Below are positions 43,069 to 52,712 of a DNA stretch of 64,000 bases, piece by piece. Source of the DNA: Glaciecola sp964195425 (GTDB taxonomy: Bacteria > Pseudomonadota > Gammaproteobacteria > Enterobacterales > Alteromonadaceae); the NCBI GenBank assembly GCA_964195425.1, contig CAXMOM010000042.1:86883-150882 (forward strand), in the 5' to 3' direction. Both the position numbers and the translations under genes were made by a program. Position 1 is the first letter of the stretch; every line of letters begins with the position of its first letter. Under the pieces are notes generated by a model, which was not told the DNA's origin, searched no databases, and saw nothing but the letters and a program-made list of their open reading frames with translations.

Positions 43069-44724
43069 TCATTCGACGCCGCCGGGCTTTTCTAAGACTT
43101 TATTATCTTCTTTGAACTTACGCCAGTGTACTAATAATTCACTGTACTTAAGTGGATTTAGTGCTTTTAGATCCTCGCTTTCAGTAGGGTCGTTAACGAT
43201 ATTATAAAGCTCAAATTGCCCCTCATCTAAATTTTGGCCAGCGTTAATGAGCTTCCAATCGCCTTTGCGCACTAAAACCTGTTTATAATGTTCTAAGATC
43301 CACGTATCTTCTTGAGTATGGATTTCTACTATATCTTCTCGCAATAACGGCAGCATAGACTTTCCCTGCAGTGGATATATATCTTTCCCCTTGTACGTAT
43401 TAGGATATTCAACCCCAGCAAGTTGGTAAAATGTAGGCGCTAAATCGGTGAGGGTGACTAGTCCACGTTTGATATTTCCCGTTGTCATTGCCTTAGGGTC
43501 TTTAATTATAATTGGGACGCGAATACCGCCCTCATAGGTATATTGTTTAAAATATCTAAACGGAGCAGAACCAGCCTCAGCCCAAGCTGAACCATAGGAA
43601 ACAAAGGATGATTCTTTACCCATATTTTCATAATCATTATGATAAGCCGCTTGCAAGAATTCCTTAAAAGGCCCCGCTTCATAGAAGTCTCGATAAGCTG
43701 AACCATTGTCACTCATGAATACAATAATAGTATTGTCATATTCGTCTATTTCTTTCAAGTGAGCAATTAGCCGGCCCACATTATCATCTAAATTTTCCAT
43801 CATTCCGGCATAAAGTGCCATTTTCCGCGTCTCTATTTTACGTTGCTCTGCAGATAGAGTTTCCCAAGGTTTGACGCTTGAGTGCAGTGCAGGCATAGGG
43901 TAATTCTGTTCAATAATGCCTTTGTCTTTTAATGCCGATAGCCTTTTTCTTCGTAAAACCTCGTAACCGTCTTTGTATATTTCTTCATATTTATCCCAAT
44001 ATTCGCTGGCAACTTGAAGCGGCCAGTGGGGTGATGTATACGCAGCATATGCAAAAAATGGTTTATTGTCTTCACTACCTTGATTGATGAAATCGATTAA
44101 ATAATCTGTATAAAGGTCGGTCGAATATTGATTTTCTGGCCAATCGACTTGCTTACCATTTAACGAATATATTGAGGGTTTATCGTCTGCTTCAAAACCC
44201 AAACTATTATAATGATTACCCGCACCTTGATGCAGAATAAAGGATTTTTGGAATCCTTTTTCCTTAGCTAATTGCTCTTGTTTCATACCAAGGTGCCACT
44301 TGCCAACCATATAATTTTGATAGCCGTTTTGACTTAACAGTTGCGGAATAGTTATTACTCTGTCCGTTAAAAAGCCTTCGTAACCCCAGGTATTATCTAT
44401 ACGGTTAAACTGCGAGCCAACACCGGCAACATGATTATTAGCGCCCGTTAATAGCGACGCCCGAGTAGGCGCGCAAGACGGTAATGAATAGAACTGTGTA
44501 AACTTTGTTCCTTCAGCGGCTAGGGTATCGATATTCGGTGTTAAAATTTCACTTCCAAACGTGCCTAGATCACTGTAGCCCATATCATCAGCAACAATGA
44601 GTAGGATGTTTGGACGTTCTTGGGCTTTTGATTCAGATGAATCAATTGATTCGCTTGAGTATTGCGCGCAGCCTTGTGATAACAAAAAACATGAAGCTAA
44701 GCACAAGGTTGACAGGTTTTGCAT
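43069..44724 (-). CDS. Lipoprotein sulfatase (type I, Cys-type)
   Basis: A 551-residue protein with a lipobox LSQGC (residues 15-19), so it is lipid-anchored outside the cytoplasm. The sulfatase signature CAPTR at C84-R88 (C-x-P-x-R) indicates that C84 is converted to formylglycine. Metal-binding residues appear in ILLIVADDMGYSDLG, VGKWHLG (about 140) and FMSDNGSA. It should cut sulfate esters from marine polysaccharides or aryl sulfates. No maturase of the radical-SAM type was seen in the window. It lies alone, convergent with the immunity-like gene. Confidence 0.92.
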   Translation of the reverse strand: MQNLSTLCLASCFLLSQGCAQYSSESIDSSESKAQERPNILLIVADDMGYSDLGTFGSEILTPNIDTLAAEGTKFTQFYSLPSCAPTRASLLTGANNHVAGVGSQFNRIDNTWGYEGFLTDRVITIPQLLSQNGYQNYMVGKWHLGMKQEQLAKEKGFQKSFILHQGAGNHYNSLGFEADDKPSIYSLNGKQVDWPENQYSTDLYTDYLIDFINQGSEDNKPFFAYAAYTSPHWPLQVASEYWDKYEEIYKDGYEVLRRKRLSALKDKGIIEQNYPMPALHSSVKPWETLSAEQRKIETRKMALYAGMMENLDDNVGRLIAHLKEIDEYDNTIIVFMSDNGSAYRDFYEAGPFKEFLQAAYHNDYENMGKESSFVSYGSAWAEAGSAPFRYFKQYTYEGGIRVPIIIKDPKAMTTGNIKRGLVTLTDLAPTFYQLAGVEYPNTYKGKDIYPLQGKSMLPLLREDIVEIHTQEDTWILEHYKQVLVRKGDWKLINAGQNLDEGQFELYNIVNDPTESEDLKALNPLKYSELLVHWRKFKEDNKVLEKPGGVE

Positions 44725-44874
44725 ATTATTCTAACCTCATTTATTTAGGGATAGCCTTATCTGTATTCCAACAAGCCTTATTTGAATATAAATAACAAAG
44801 TTGTTATTTTATCGTTAAGTAATTATAAGCCACAACAGATTGCAGCCGGTTTGGGAATGGGAGGCAAGCTTGTG

Positions 44875-45426
44875 TTAACGCAGCCTCATTAGCCCAAGCC
44901 CCAATATTATGATACTTAGCAAACCAATACTTCCAGGTGCAGCGACCTGTCTTGGCTCACTCGTAATTTCGGCCATAGTTGAATATCAAATAGCATGTGC
45001 CATGGTGATTTTTTCTCTAGGTTGCAGCGTAATACCTAAAGCATATCGCATTTAGCTAGTGGCCAAAGTGTCACCGTCGACAGCGCCTGTGTTCGATGCA
45101 CGAGCACTCATGTAGCCTGTATTAGCAACGTCTGTTTCTCTGCTTATTGAGGCTGTTGTAGTTACACCTGAGCGCTCTTCATTAAATAGATAAGGTTCAA
45201 GGTCTGCAAACTGAATATCGAGGATATTCGACGAAGTAAACCATAAACCGGCATTGGCAACGCTTTCGGCAAAGGCATGCATTCAGCTTGCGACGGCAAG
45301 CATATTCATTTCAAAAACCCCTTCAATGCCAAAGGTAATTGCAGTCGTGTTTTGGTTACTTATGGAAAATCGGCGTTCATTAATATATGTTTCATGAGAT
45401 GTTCCTTTGCTCAGTATGGACTTGTA
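44875..45426 (-). pseudogene. PEP-CTERM-type surface protein with three in-frame stops
   Basis: One reading frame carries the whole recognisable protein but is broken by TGA (about 45283), TAA (45052-45054) and TGA (about 44986). Between them it reads ETYINERRFSISNQNTTAIT, later MNMLAVAS, HAFAESVANAGLWFTSSNIL, and then MRYALGITLQPREKITMAHA. It ends in a sorting signal, VAAPGSIGLLSIIILGLGLM followed by RLR. No frameshift is needed to join the pieces. The 5' end and any start are missing upstream of a stop at 45427-45429. Confidence 0.8.
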
Positions 45427-45638
45427 TCATAAAGAATTGACAGTATCACCACTTGGGTATAAATACTCAACTTTCGGTTTTGGAATACTCAAATTTGAAC
45501 AGAACTGCCGAACAAGGGCTAAATATTGATGCGCCCAGGTTCTATCTGCAATTCACGCATGTAAGCCATCAATATACTTGTTTTTAGCTTGATATATGGA
45601 GTTTGGGGCTACCGTTAAGGGCAAACCTGCGGAGATAG

Positions 45639-46874
45639 TTAAGGCATCATCCATTCTTTTGGAATATTATCTTTGACCAACTGATTAATACTCACATTAA
45701 GAATATTGTTTTGCTCACCGACATTTTCAGCGAATTTTGATGGCAAATAACTGCGGGCTATAATCATAGAGTCAGGATATTTGTTTTTTAGCCACAAAGA
45801 GGTTCTAAAATTGTCTTCTACTGAATCGGTGCATAAAATGATAATGGGTTGAGAGCCAGTCAAATCTACTTTAGAGCGCAATTGTTGCCACACCTCGGGA
45901 TGGGAAATATTACCCTCAAATATTTCTCTTTTGCAGAAATTGCCTAACTGTAGCTGTTCATCCGCAACCTGAATACGGCGTTTGGCATCTATGCCGATAA
46001 TCGCAATAGTTTCAATTTCTTGTTGTGCATAATGTTGCAATTCTTCAAGTATTGTTTGGCCGAATATTCCAAATCCGGCAATCACCACTACATCCTTGGG
46101 TATTGTTTCCACAAAATGCGCGATTAAATGTTGTTGCACCAACGCCGACGCTGCCAACTGATAAGCATTAAAATTGATACATCGTTGGGCTACCTGGGAA
46201 TCAGCCATTGAGCGCATGAAACGAATACTATTACAGTGAATAATTATTTTGCCTTCAAGTGATGGCTGCAGCTGCAACATTTTGTGAGCGGCTTCATAAT
46301 TTTGAAAATTGTCTTGTCCTAGCAATAACACTTTGATCGCTTTATGCAGAAATAATTTGGACAAAAAGTAGCTACGAGTGATATCGCCGGTGACCACTAT
46401 GGCGTGATAACGGCGTTTCAGCTCTTCTTCCCGTATAGGTGAAATTTCATCACATATAACCAGCAACGGGATTTTGGGTTGTGCTAGTCTAAGTTGTTTT
46501 AAATAGGTAATAGTTAATTCGCCTGAGCCTACCACCACTATATGATTACGTATCCGGCGAAAGCGCCATTTGTAAGGCGATATGGTTTTAACCACAGCCT
46601 CAATAATGGTGGATGCGGCCAACATAGGTGATGCAAAATAGCTCAACCACAACATCAATCTGGGCACTAAAGGGCCGCCAACAGGAGTACCTATATCCAG
46701 ACCACCCATGACAAATAAACCTAAACTATAATAGGCTTTGGTTAGCATGTCAGCATTTTGAACATCGGGTCGCTCGGATAGCGACACGCCCATAATCAGA
46801 GCAAAAAAGGCAGACATAAAAAGTACAACTGCAGCCGACCACCGCCAACTATAATTCAATGTTAGTAAAGACAC
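45639..46874 (-). CDS. RCK/TrkA-N-type channel-like membrane protein
   Basis: The first in-frame GTG is at 46883, but the GTG at 46872-46874 has an AAAGG site at ideal distance, so I use it (411 residues). Two or three N-terminal helices surround a pore-like loop, LGLFVMGGLDIGTP. Two NAD-binding modules follow (IVVVGSGELTITYL and VVVIAGFGIFGQTIL) as in RCK-regulated potassium channels and CASTOR-like proteins. The filter lacks the TVGYGD sequence of ordinary potassium channels. Ion type is therefore uncertain. Confidence 0.75.
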   Translation of the reverse strand: MSLLTLNYSWRWSAAVVLFMSAFFALIMGVSLSERPDVQNADMLTKAYYSLGLFVMGGLDIGTPVGGPLVPRLMLWLSYFASPMLAASTIIEAVVKTISPYKWRFRRIRNHIVVVGSGELTITYLKQLRLAQPKIPLLVICDEISPIREEELKRRYHAIVVTGDITRSYFLSKLFLHKAIKVLLLGQDNFQNYEAAHKMLQLQPSLEGKIIIHCNSIRFMRSMADSQVAQRCINFNAYQLAASALVQQHLIAHFVETIPKDVVVIAGFGIFGQTILEELQHYAQQEIETIAIIGIDAKRRIQVADEQLQLGNFCKREIFEGNISHPEVWQQLRSKVDLTGSQPIIILCTDSVEDNFRTSLWLKNKYPDSMIIARSYLPSKFAENVGEQNNILNVSINQLVKDNIPKEWMMP

Positions 46875-46996
46875 ACTGCCCACCTTTTATTTTAAAATAA
46901 AAATAGTAAGCTAATTACACAAATTATCATATATAAAATGCAATCAAAGTTACCTACCTTGATGAACACATGCTATCAATCAGCCTTATTTGCACA

Positions 46997-47896
46997 CTAG
47001 CCAAATACAGCTATCAGCCTCTGATTAAGTGCCTTCAGTCCCTTACCTTTGCTACTAATTTTCCACACCAGAAAATTCTCTAGATAGGCCTCTTCACCCA
47101 AATCCAACGGTAAAAGTGTTCCACTGTTAAGATGCTGTTGAACGCGATGCCGCGGAAGGTGGCCTATTCCAATTCCGGCCAGTATTGCTTCAACTTTTTG
47201 ATCGACGTTTTGCACGTAGAACTTTTGCCCATCACTGCTTAAGCCTTCACTGCGCTTTATGTCAACGAATGAGGTATCGTGGGTGACGATGCGCCGGAGC
47301 TTAGGAAGACTGGCTTTTAGGGCGTCATGATTGTTGGCCAAATTCGCCTGCACATGATGGGCTGCAATAACTGGCACTAAGTCGGCCGAAATCATCGATA
47401 TGGCTCGATAGCCCTTTTGAAGCGGAACGGGTCCAGGTGCGCCTACAATCAGATCAACTCGTCCTTGTTCAAGAGCCTCCCACCCGCCATTGAGCACACA
47501 CTCACAGATATCTAACTCAATAGTGGGATGGTCGTTGAGAAACGCGTGTAATGCCTCAAAAAACGCCGGATAGGATTGCAACGACTCTATCGCAATACTG
47601 ATACGAGGCTCCCAACCTGTGGCGATTTCTTTTGCCTTGTTGGCCAGTCGCGCAGTGGTTTGAAGGATTTCTCTACCTTCTGCAAGCATCAGTCGTCCCG
47701 CTGGGGTCAATACTGAGCGGCGTCCTTGGCGCTGAAACAGCACTATATCTAACTGTTCCTCTAGCTTCTGTACCGCGTAGGAAACCGCCGACGTAGCTTT
47801 TTTCAACTCTTCCGCGGCTTTTGCGAAACTTCCACGCCGCTCAATAGCGTCTAGCGTCTCAAGTACCTCTATAGTTATCGGGTTTCTGCTTGTCAT
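46997..47896 (-). CDS. LysR family regulator (YhaJ-like)
   Basis: I choose the ATG at 47894-47896; a TTG four codons earlier is open. The N-terminal winged helix TLDAIERRGSFAKAAEELKKATSAVSYAVQKLEEQL (about 10-45) is standard LysR, followed by a substrate-binding domain. The divergent genes (FMN reductase, DoxX, GST, pirin) match the yhaJ/yqjFG/yhaK neighbourhood of E. coli, where YhaJ senses aromatic or quinone-type compounds. A 17-bp palindrome lies in front of the gene. Confidence 0.92.
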   Translation of the reverse strand: MTSRNPITIEVLETLDAIERRGSFAKAAEELKKATSAVSYAVQKLEEQLDIVLFQRQGRRSVLTPAGRLMLAEGREILQTTARLANKAKEIATGWEPRISIAIESLQSYPAFFEALHAFLNDHPTIELDICECVLNGGWEALEQGRVDLIVGAPGPVPLQKGYRAISMISADLVPVIAAHHVQANLANNHDALKASLPKLRRIVTHDTSFVDIKRSEGLSSDGQKFYVQNVDQKVEAILAGIGIGHLPRHRVQQHLNSGTLLPLDLGEEAYLENFLVWKISSKGKGLKALNQRLIAVFG

Positions 47897-47910
47897 GGCT
47901 AAATTCAATT

Positions 47911-47927
47911 GTTCTAAAATTTAGAAC
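47911..47927. promoter_or_regulatory. LysR-type operator palindrome
   Basis: GTTCTAAA (47911-47918), one base, then TTTAGAAC (47920-47927) forms a perfect inverted repeat that contains a T-N11-A LysR box. It lies between the regulator and the FMN reductase gene, close to the regulator start, so it can serve autorepression and activation. Confidence 0.75.
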
Positions 47928-48020
47928 ATTCTAAACACAAAACAGGTCTTATTACGAATATTTGAATCACTATAATAGTTCCATCGCTTAAACAAACAAA
48001 TACAGCTTTGGAGCAATAAC

Positions 48021-48557
48021 ATGAAAATACTCGCATTCGCAGCAACAAGCAGCAAAAAATCTATCAACAATCGTCTGGTCAAATACGCTGCCAGCCAGTT
48101 CGAAGATGCTGAAACGGAGATACTCGACATCAATGATTATGAATTGCCCTTATATAGTGAAGACAAAGAAGAGCAACTGGGCCACCCTACACTAGCAAAA
48201 GAATTTTTGGATAAAATCGGTAACAGCGATGCTGTAATTATATCTTTTGCCGAACATAACGGTTCATACACCGTAGCGTATAAAAATATATTCGACTGGG
48301 CATCACGCATTAATCCTAAAGTGTTTCAAAATAAGCCTATGGTTATGCTTGCTACCTCACCCGGTCCCGGTGGCGCTTCGAGTGTTTTGGCAATGGCCTC
48401 CGCCTCAGCTTCATACTTTGATGGAGTCGTAAAAGCCACTCTTTCAGTACCCAGTTTCTACGATAATTTTGATATGGAACAAAGTCGAATCACTAATGAT
48501 GAGATTAATAAGCAACTATTCGCCGCCATAACTAGTTTGCTTAAGAGCTCAACTTAA
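48021..48557 (+). CDS. NADPH-dependent FMN reductase family protein
   Basis: A 178-residue flavodoxin-like reductase. The N-terminal FMN-binding loop ATSSKKSINNRLVKYAA (about 8-24), the mid segment AVIISFAEHNGSYTVAYKNIFDWAS and the MLATSPGPGGASSVL loop match the family. It likely reduces quinones or FMN with NADPH. A GGAG site is seven bases from the ATG. It is the first gene of the LysR-controlled group, about 100 bp after the operator. Confidence 0.9.
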   Translation: MKILAFAATSSKKSINNRLVKYAASQFEDAETEILDINDYELPLYSEDKEEQLGHPTLAKEFLDKIGNSDAVIISFAEHNGSYTVAYKNIFDWASRINPKVFQNKPMVMLATSPGPGGASSVLAMASASASYFDGVVKATLSVPSFYDNFDMEQSRITNDEINKQLFAAITSLLKSST

Positions 48558-48704
48558 GTATTTTAGCAGGCAGAATTAATCCAAATTGTTCAAGGTTATT
48601 ATAAAAATTATGAAATGAGGTAGGGGTAATTATTTAGTCAATAAGACCTACTATCTAATGTGATACATCAACTAACTCAAACACCTATTAAACAGAGGTT
48701 TAAC

Positions 48705-49169
48705 ATGAATATATTATTAGCAACAGCAAGTAAAATAGAGTCAAATTCTGGTTTAAGTCCATTAGTTCTGCGCATTACTACAGCGACTGTTTTTATGGCT
48801 CATGGTGGCCAAAAATTATTTTCTTGGTTTGGCGGTTACGGTTTGGAAGGTACCGGACAATGGATGGAATCTATTGGTTTAGCACCCGGTTATTTGATGG
48901 CCTTACTAGCAGGATCGGCTGAATTTTTTGGCGGGCTATTTCTATTATTTGGTTTGCTAACACGAGCTTCCGCCTTTGTCCTTGCCATTACGATGATAGT
49001 CGCCATTTTTAGTGTTCATTTTGCCAATGGCTTTTTTATGTCTGCCAATGGTTATGAATTTGCTTTTGCTTTATTAGGTGCAAGTGCAGCTTTAATGTTC
49101 TCAGGCGCCGGTAAGTATTCACTTGATGCGCTTATATTGAACAAAAGCATTGCCAAGAGTAAGGACTAG
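48705..49169 (+). CDS. DoxX family membrane protein
   Basis: I start at ATG 48705 (AGAGG site) rather than the GTG at 48660; the product has 154 residues. Four helices and the family motifs LVLRITTATVFMAHGGQKLFSWFGGYG and GSAEFFGGLFLLFGLLTRASAF fit DoxX (YqjF of E. coli). The protein is thought to work in the membrane with quinone or thiol oxidation. It follows the FMN reductase gene and is followed by a hairpin. Confidence 0.9.
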   Translation: MNILLATASKIESNSGLSPLVLRITTATVFMAHGGQKLFSWFGGYGLEGTGQWMESIGLAPGYLMALLAGSAEFFGGLFLLFGLLTRASAFVLAITMIVAIFSVHFANGFFMSANGYEFAFALLGASAALMFSGAGKYSLDALILNKSIAKSKD

Positions 49170-49179
49170 TAAAATTATT

Positions 49180-49219
49180 TTCGGGCTAGGAAGTTTCAAA
49201 AACCAGCCCGAATCTCTTT
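49180..49219 (+). terminator. Hairpin after the DoxX gene
   Basis: The arms TTCGGGCT (49180-49187) and AGCCCGAA (49205-49212) pair over 8 bp; a T-rich but broken tail follows. It may end the DoxX transcript in part, before the GST gene. Confidence 0.6.
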
Positions 49220-49297
49220 GTCAGTCTAGAGGTAGACTTCATACAATTGATAGTACCAATCGCGTATTAAACGGGTTTAGCATAAAAGGAAAAAATA

Positions 49298-50275
49298 ATG
49301 AGTAAATTACAGTCAAATTGGAAAAGCAGTATAGCTAATGGCGAGTATCGTCGTAAAGGGTCACAATTTAGAAGCTGGATTACGGCTGACGGTAGTGCTG
49401 GTCCATCTGGAGATGCCGGTTATACAGCCGAAACCGGCAGATATCATCTTTATGTTTCTCTGGCTTGCCCCTGGGCACATCGCACTTTAATTTTCCGCCA
49501 GTTAAAAGGACTTGAGCAACTTATCACTGTAAGTGTCGTCCACCCAGATATGCATGATAAGGGCTGGAGTTTTAAACACGATGAGGAGTCAGCTGCACTA
49601 TATGGCACAACAGGCGATACACTTTATGGCGCTGACTATATGTCAGAGCATTACTTAACTCAAACAGATAATTACCAAGGTAATATCACTGTTCCAGTTT
49701 TGTGGGATAAGAAAAACAAGGTCATTGTTAACAACGAATCAAGTGAAATTATTCGTATGTTTAACACCGCCTTCAACGATATTACTGATAATCGACTCGA
49801 TTTTTATCCTGAGCAGCTTCATAGTGACATAGACGAGATCAACGACCTAACTTATCACAAGATTAACAATGGTGTATATAAGTCAGGATTTGCCACCAGC
49901 CAAATTTCGTATCAAGAAAATGTTGACAGCTTATTCAACGCGCTAGCTATTATTGAGCAACGTTTAAGTAAGCAACGTTATTTAACTGGTGGTCAGGTAA
50001 CAGAAGCTGATTGGCGTTTATGGACAACCTTAATACGTTTTGATTCGGTTTATCATACTCACTTTAAATGTAATTTATCGACGCTAAAAGAGTTTTCTAA
50101 TATGTATCATTACATGATAGAGCTTTATCAGATGCCAGGCATTAGCGATACCGTCAATATGGCCCATATCAAGCGTCATTATTATGCGAGTCACTTAGCA
50201 ATTAATCCGTATGGTATTGTCCCTGTTGGTCATCAGCAAGACTGGGGTATTCCTCATTTGCGTGACCAATTTTAA
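49298..50275 (+). CDS. yqjG: Glutathionyl-hydroquinone reductase (xi-class GST)
   Basis: A 325-residue xi-class glutathione S-transferase. The thioredoxin-like domain has the catalytic SLACPWAHRTLIFR (Cys in CPWAHR, about 61); the rest is a helical domain with EADWRLWTTLIRFD. It reduces glutathionyl-hydroquinones with glutathione. An AAAAGGAAAA site is directly upstream. Position between DoxX and pirin supports a quinone-detoxification role under the LysR regulator. Confidence 0.92.
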   Translation: MSKLQSNWKSSIANGEYRRKGSQFRSWITADGSAGPSGDAGYTAETGRYHLYVSLACPWAHRTLIFRQLKGLEQLITVSVVHPDMHDKGWSFKHDEESAALYGTTGDTLYGADYMSEHYLTQTDNYQGNITVPVLWDKKNKVIVNNESSEIIRMFNTAFNDITDNRLDFYPEQLHSDIDEINDLTYHKINNGVYKSGFATSQISYQENVDSLFNALAIIEQRLSKQRYLTGGQVTEADWRLWTTLIRFDSVYHTHFKCNLSTLKEFSNMYHYMIELYQMPGISDTVNMAHIKRHYYASHLAINPYGIVPVGHQQDWGIPHLRDQF

Positions 50276-50301
50276 CCATACCCTATGATAGGAGTAAAAC
50301 A

Positions 50302-50700
50302 ATGATCAACATTATTAAGTCAGAAACGAGAGGTATGGCGAACCATGGTTGGTTGCAAAGTAAGCATACTTTTTCTTTTGCCAATTATTACAATCCAGCA
50401 CGCATGGGATTTTCTCATTTACGTGTTATTAATGATGATACGGTGCAAGCAGGCCAAGGCTTCGATACTCACGGCCATAAAGATATGGAAATTTTAAGCT
50501 ACGTGCTCGAAGGTGATATTGAACATAAAGATAGTCAGGGCAATACGCGTAGGCTACCCGCAGGTGAGTTTCAACTGATGTCGGCAGGCCGCGGCATTAT
50601 GCATAGTGAATACAATGCTCATAGTAATCAGCCCTTAAAATTCCTGCAAATATGGATACAGCCAAATGTAAGCAACGGCGAACCTAGTTATTCATATTAA
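50302..50700 (+). pseudogene. Truncated pirin family gene (YhaK-like N-terminal part)
   Basis: The 132-residue product has the whole N-terminal cupin of a pirin: RGMANHGWLQSKHTFSFANY, VINDDTVQAGQGFDTHGHKDMEILSYVL with metal-binding His and Glu, and FLQIWIQPN. It stops at PSYSY, where family members continue for about 100 residues to complete a second cupin. The next bases show no continuation in any frame. It has a strong AGGAG site. The loss of the second domain probably inactivates it, but it could still fold. Confidence 0.75.
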
Positions 50701-50826
50701 ATACAAGGCAATACATTATGGTGATTAGAGATAAAACGACAAAAATTCTTCGACAAAAAGCTAGATATCAATGATGTCTGTGCCTCGCGAGGATAAAGCA
50801 CAGCACTTCATGAGCGATAAATTATC

Positions 50827-51912
50827 TCACGCACTTATTCGTCGAGAGCAACTAAAGACTTTACTCACCACACAATTTCGCCCCTGTTCTTTAACCTCAT
50901 ACAAGGCTACATCGGCCTCTTTGATTAGCATTTCAATGTTATCTATCGTATTTCCACGTGCGCTCACTATGCCCATAGTCAGCGATACTGGATTGGTATT
51001 TTGAGGTCCGTAAGGAATATTCTTTTCAATGAGAGGTTGTTGTATGGCCTGTGCAATCATTAGCGCACCTTTGTTATTGGTGCCGGGCAGTATTAACACA
51101 AACTCCTCTCCCCCAAAACGGCCGACAATATCGGTTGGCCGCTCGCAGCAACCATCTATCACGTTGGCTAAGCTTTTAAGGCAAGCATCACCCGCCGGAT
51201 GTCCGTTGCTATGATTATATAACTTAAAGAAGTCGACATCAGCCATAATAAACGACAGCCATGTATCTGGGCGCTTGGCCCTGCCTACTTCTTACAAAAG
51301 CCTAGTTTCGATTGCTCTGCGGTTTAGTATGCCAGTCAGATGATCTATATTTGACTGCTTATCAAGTTTAACAAGCAGTGTTCGAGATACTGAAGCAAAA
51401 CGAGATACAACCCATGTCGAAATCAAGCAAAGGCAAGTCAGAACAATATAAAGGCCGAATAGAAGCAAATTAGGGTCGGTGGGATTTTCAGCAATATAAC
51501 CGTTAGTACCAAGAATAAAAACGCAGGCTAAAATTAAACAAACAGACCCAAGAGATATATATGCTGCTTTAAGGATAATAAGTAGCACTGTCATTATCGG
51601 AATAATCGGCGCAAGTAACACAACAGGCGAATCAAGCCCACCGGTATGCACACCAGCAGAAGCGAGCCCCAAGAGTAAAGTAACCACAAGAATCCAGGCT
51701 GCAATATCAATCGAACCATTACGATTAATATAGACTGCGTTGAGTAATCCTACTATCAACATAAAAAGTGCAGGAATGGAAGGTGAATCAAACTCCAGAA
51801 TAATCAGTTTAAGGGATGCCAAACACGCAATCAGAAGCGTTATAATCAGATTCGTCGCCTGAATTAAACTTCGTCGCCCTGTGGGCACTAAATCATCAAA
51901 CTCATTATTCAC
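50827..51912 (-). pseudogene. Membrane diguanylate cyclase interrupted by one in-frame stop
   Basis: From GTG 51910-51912 (GGTAACTT upstream) the frame gives an N-terminal membrane sensor of five or six helices and SNIDHLTGILNRRAIETRLL, then a TAA at 51292-51294. It goes on in the same frame as EVGRAKRPDTWLSFIMADVD, GRFGGEEFVLIL and later ADVALYEVKEQGRN. The GGEEF site is intact. One base change (GAA to TAA) explains the break, as the family usually has Glu there. A 206-residue piece and a separate 139-residue frame are the remains. Confidence 0.85.
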
Positions 51913-52089
51913 AAGTTACCGTTTTTCCACTAAAACTTATTAAAGCATAACAGTCGATCGGCAATCTCAGCTATGACTGCAATCTATTTGAATTGCAGAA
52001 AATTAGGCCACATTGCTTTGTGTGATTTGATTCATTCGATGCGATATATTTTAGCTATTGATGAACTAACCAGTAAAAATAGTTGGACA

Positions 52090-52617
52090 TTAACGTATCG
52101 CAAGATGGTGGCTGGACTGCTTAAAGCTAAAAAAAGGACAAGTTGGCACTAAATCACTACCAATAGCGGCATCAGAATTGAAAATGTCAGCATGTATCAA
52201 CCATTCTCCGTTCGCTTGTTTTTTACGTACTTCTAAAAATTTTCCCACATCAACACCATGTTTGCCATCGCCAAGCGGGATCAACACACAAGAGCTTCCT
52301 CTAACATACGCTGTATTGCCACTAACGTGAATGTCTTGTATGTCAAAAGCAATACGAAATCCGCTTTCATTCTTTGCTTGCCAATTAGCGATGGCCTCGC
52401 GCCCCTGCACCAGCTTGCTATTGGGGGGCATCATAGTAGCGTCTTGTGTAAATAGCTCAGCTAATGCATGCCAGTCATTGCTGTTATATGTATCTACCCA
52501 TTTTTTTGATGACAACTCTATAGTGCTACGCTCGTTATCCATTGCCGCTTGCACGGGAACGGTCAAGGTAACTAATACTGTAGCGAAATTTAATAATTTC
52601 AGAATCTTTTTTTTCAT
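52090..52617 (-). CDS. Exported SnoaL-like (SgcJ/EcaC family, NTF2 fold) protein
   Basis: A 175-residue protein with a signal peptide (1-25, ending VQA). The NTF2/SnoaL core is visible: WVDTYNSNDWHALAELFTQDATMMPP (about 40-65), VQGREAIANWQ and GKFLEVRKKQANGEWLIHADIFNSD (about 130-153). Such proteins bind small ligands or act as simple enzymes in oxidative reactions. An AAAAGGG site precedes the ATG. It lies just before the first IS6 remnant. Confidence 0.85.
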   Translation of the reverse strand: MKKKILKLLNFATVLVTLTVPVQAAMDNERSTIELSSKKWVDTYNSNDWHALAELFTQDATMMPPNSKLVQGREAIANWQAKNESGFRIAFDIQDIHVSGNTAYVRGSSCVLIPLGDGKHGVDVGKFLEVRKKQANGEWLIHADIFNSDAAIGSDLVPTCPFFSFKQSSHHLAIR

Positions 52618-52712
52618 AGCGTTACCCTTTTAATTCACATGTAAGTTTTATGATTGATTGGCATCAAACGCCCGCCCTAGAGTGCGCCCGAATAAAAGTA
52701 TAAGCACTTGCA

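Noticed and set aside
50771..51214. Plus-strand frames opposite the cyclase pseudogene
   Set aside because: Antisense to a GGDEF domain that can be read clearly on the minus strand.
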